DNA of 14,871 nucleotides from Chloroflexota bacterium (lineage in GTDB: Bacteria > Chloroflexota > Limnocylindria > Limnocylindrales > CSP1-4): assembly GCA_027457005.1 (NCBI GenBank), contig DAIDTV010000009.1:1-14871 (forward strand), in the 5' to 3' direction. Below, piece after piece: positions 14,639 to 14,871 of the stretch. Numbering within the stretch: position 1 is the first letter of the stretch; each line of letters begins with the position of its first letter. A program made the translations under genes and the position numbers. The notes below the pieces were generated by a model. It had not been told where the DNA came from and made no database searches. It worked only from the letters and a program-made list of their open reading frames with translations.

Positions 14639-14871
14639 CAGTAGCCCACTTGTTCGGCAGGCGCGGGGGTTGCGGCCTGTGCGGGCAGGCGCTCGAGCGG
14701 CAAGAGTTCGCCCGCGTCGGCGACTTCGAACACTTTTCGGATCTTATAAGTGGTGGTGCGCTCGGCGGGCGTGCGATGAATCGTGCGGATCAGCGCGCGG
14801 AACTCGCCGGGCGAGACGTACTCGCCGAAGGTGGCGCCCGCGGATTTGGAGATGCTTTCCTCCATCAGCGT
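14638..14871 (-). CDS. C-terminal end of Fo synthase subunit CofH / FbiC (5' part outside the window)
   Basis: Radical-SAM Fo synthase joins a 5-amino-6-ribitylaminouracil derivative to a tyrosine-derived fragment to form the deazaflavin Fo. The visible 77 residues begin TLMEESISKSAGATFGEYVS, matching the conserved TLMEE-ISR-AG segment near the CofH C-terminus, followed by EFRALIRTIHRTPAERTTTYK, equivalent to the family's closing R-P-QRTT-Y motif. A further tail of about 35 residues (FEVADAGELLPLERL...) extends past the usual end. Whether this is a separate CofH or the end of a fused CofG-CofH (FbiC) cannot be seen. The stop overlaps the cofD start. The call rests on a short segment but is strongly supported by the downstream cofD-cofC-cofE genes. 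Confidence 0.85.
   Translation of the reverse strand, partial: TLMEESISKSAGATFGEYVSPGEFRALIRTIHRTPAERTTTYKIRKVFEVADAGELLPLERLPAQAATPAPAEQVGY

Overview
This is a very GC-rich bacterial window (about 70% by eye) in which every gene I can support lies on the minus strand, so transcription runs from high to low coordinates. The organism is probably a free-living, F420-producing, high-GC bacterium. A Chloroflexota lineage (Limnocylindria-like) fits best: F420 synthesis occurs together with a sugar-binding lipoprotein whose Cys is followed by a long Ala/Pro/Ser/Thr linker. An actinobacterium cannot be excluded. The lineage is inference.

Layout in transcription order. (1) 14871-10211, coenzyme F420 block: C-terminus of CofH/FbiC, then cofD (FbiA), an LLM-class flavin/F420 oxidoreductase, cofC (FbiD), cofE and a second LLM-class oxidoreductase. 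Most junctions are overlapping or nearly touching stop/start codons, so this looks like one translationally coupled operon that makes the cofactor together with two enzymes likely to use it. (2) 10150-9410, a ribulose-phosphate 3-epimerase homologue in which two of the four expected metal-ligand histidines are glutamine. (3) 9352-7747, trxB and an OsmC-family gene, a redox pair preceded by a 19-bp near-perfect palindrome of the CsoR/CstR operator type. (4) 7557-2430, a sugar uptake block: a ROK-family repressor gene, then a XylF-like binding lipoprotein, a single-domain ABC ATPase and a XylH-like permease, ending in a strong hairpin. (5) 2336-1, argC and the 5' part of argJ (arginine biosynthesis) behind a candidate promoter of their own.

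The most striking observation is inside the ROK gene. Its reading frame breaks at about 6846-6935. There, a 66-bp segment flanked by a perfect 12-bp inverted repeat encodes the missing ROK protein sequence on the opposite strand. Computationally flipping the segment restores the family sequence from the NDAD motif through GEAGV. A further loss of roughly 15-20 residues and a frame offset remain beyond it. The locus therefore carries either a genuine micro-inversion plus deletion that inactivates the sugar regulator, or a foldback assembly error.

No tRNA, rRNA, CRISPR array, insertion sequence or phage gene was seen. No stretch longer than about 300 bases lacks a gene. The largest gaps are 4647-4877 (hairpins, described below) and 7558-7746 (candidate ROK promoter and a small hairpin).
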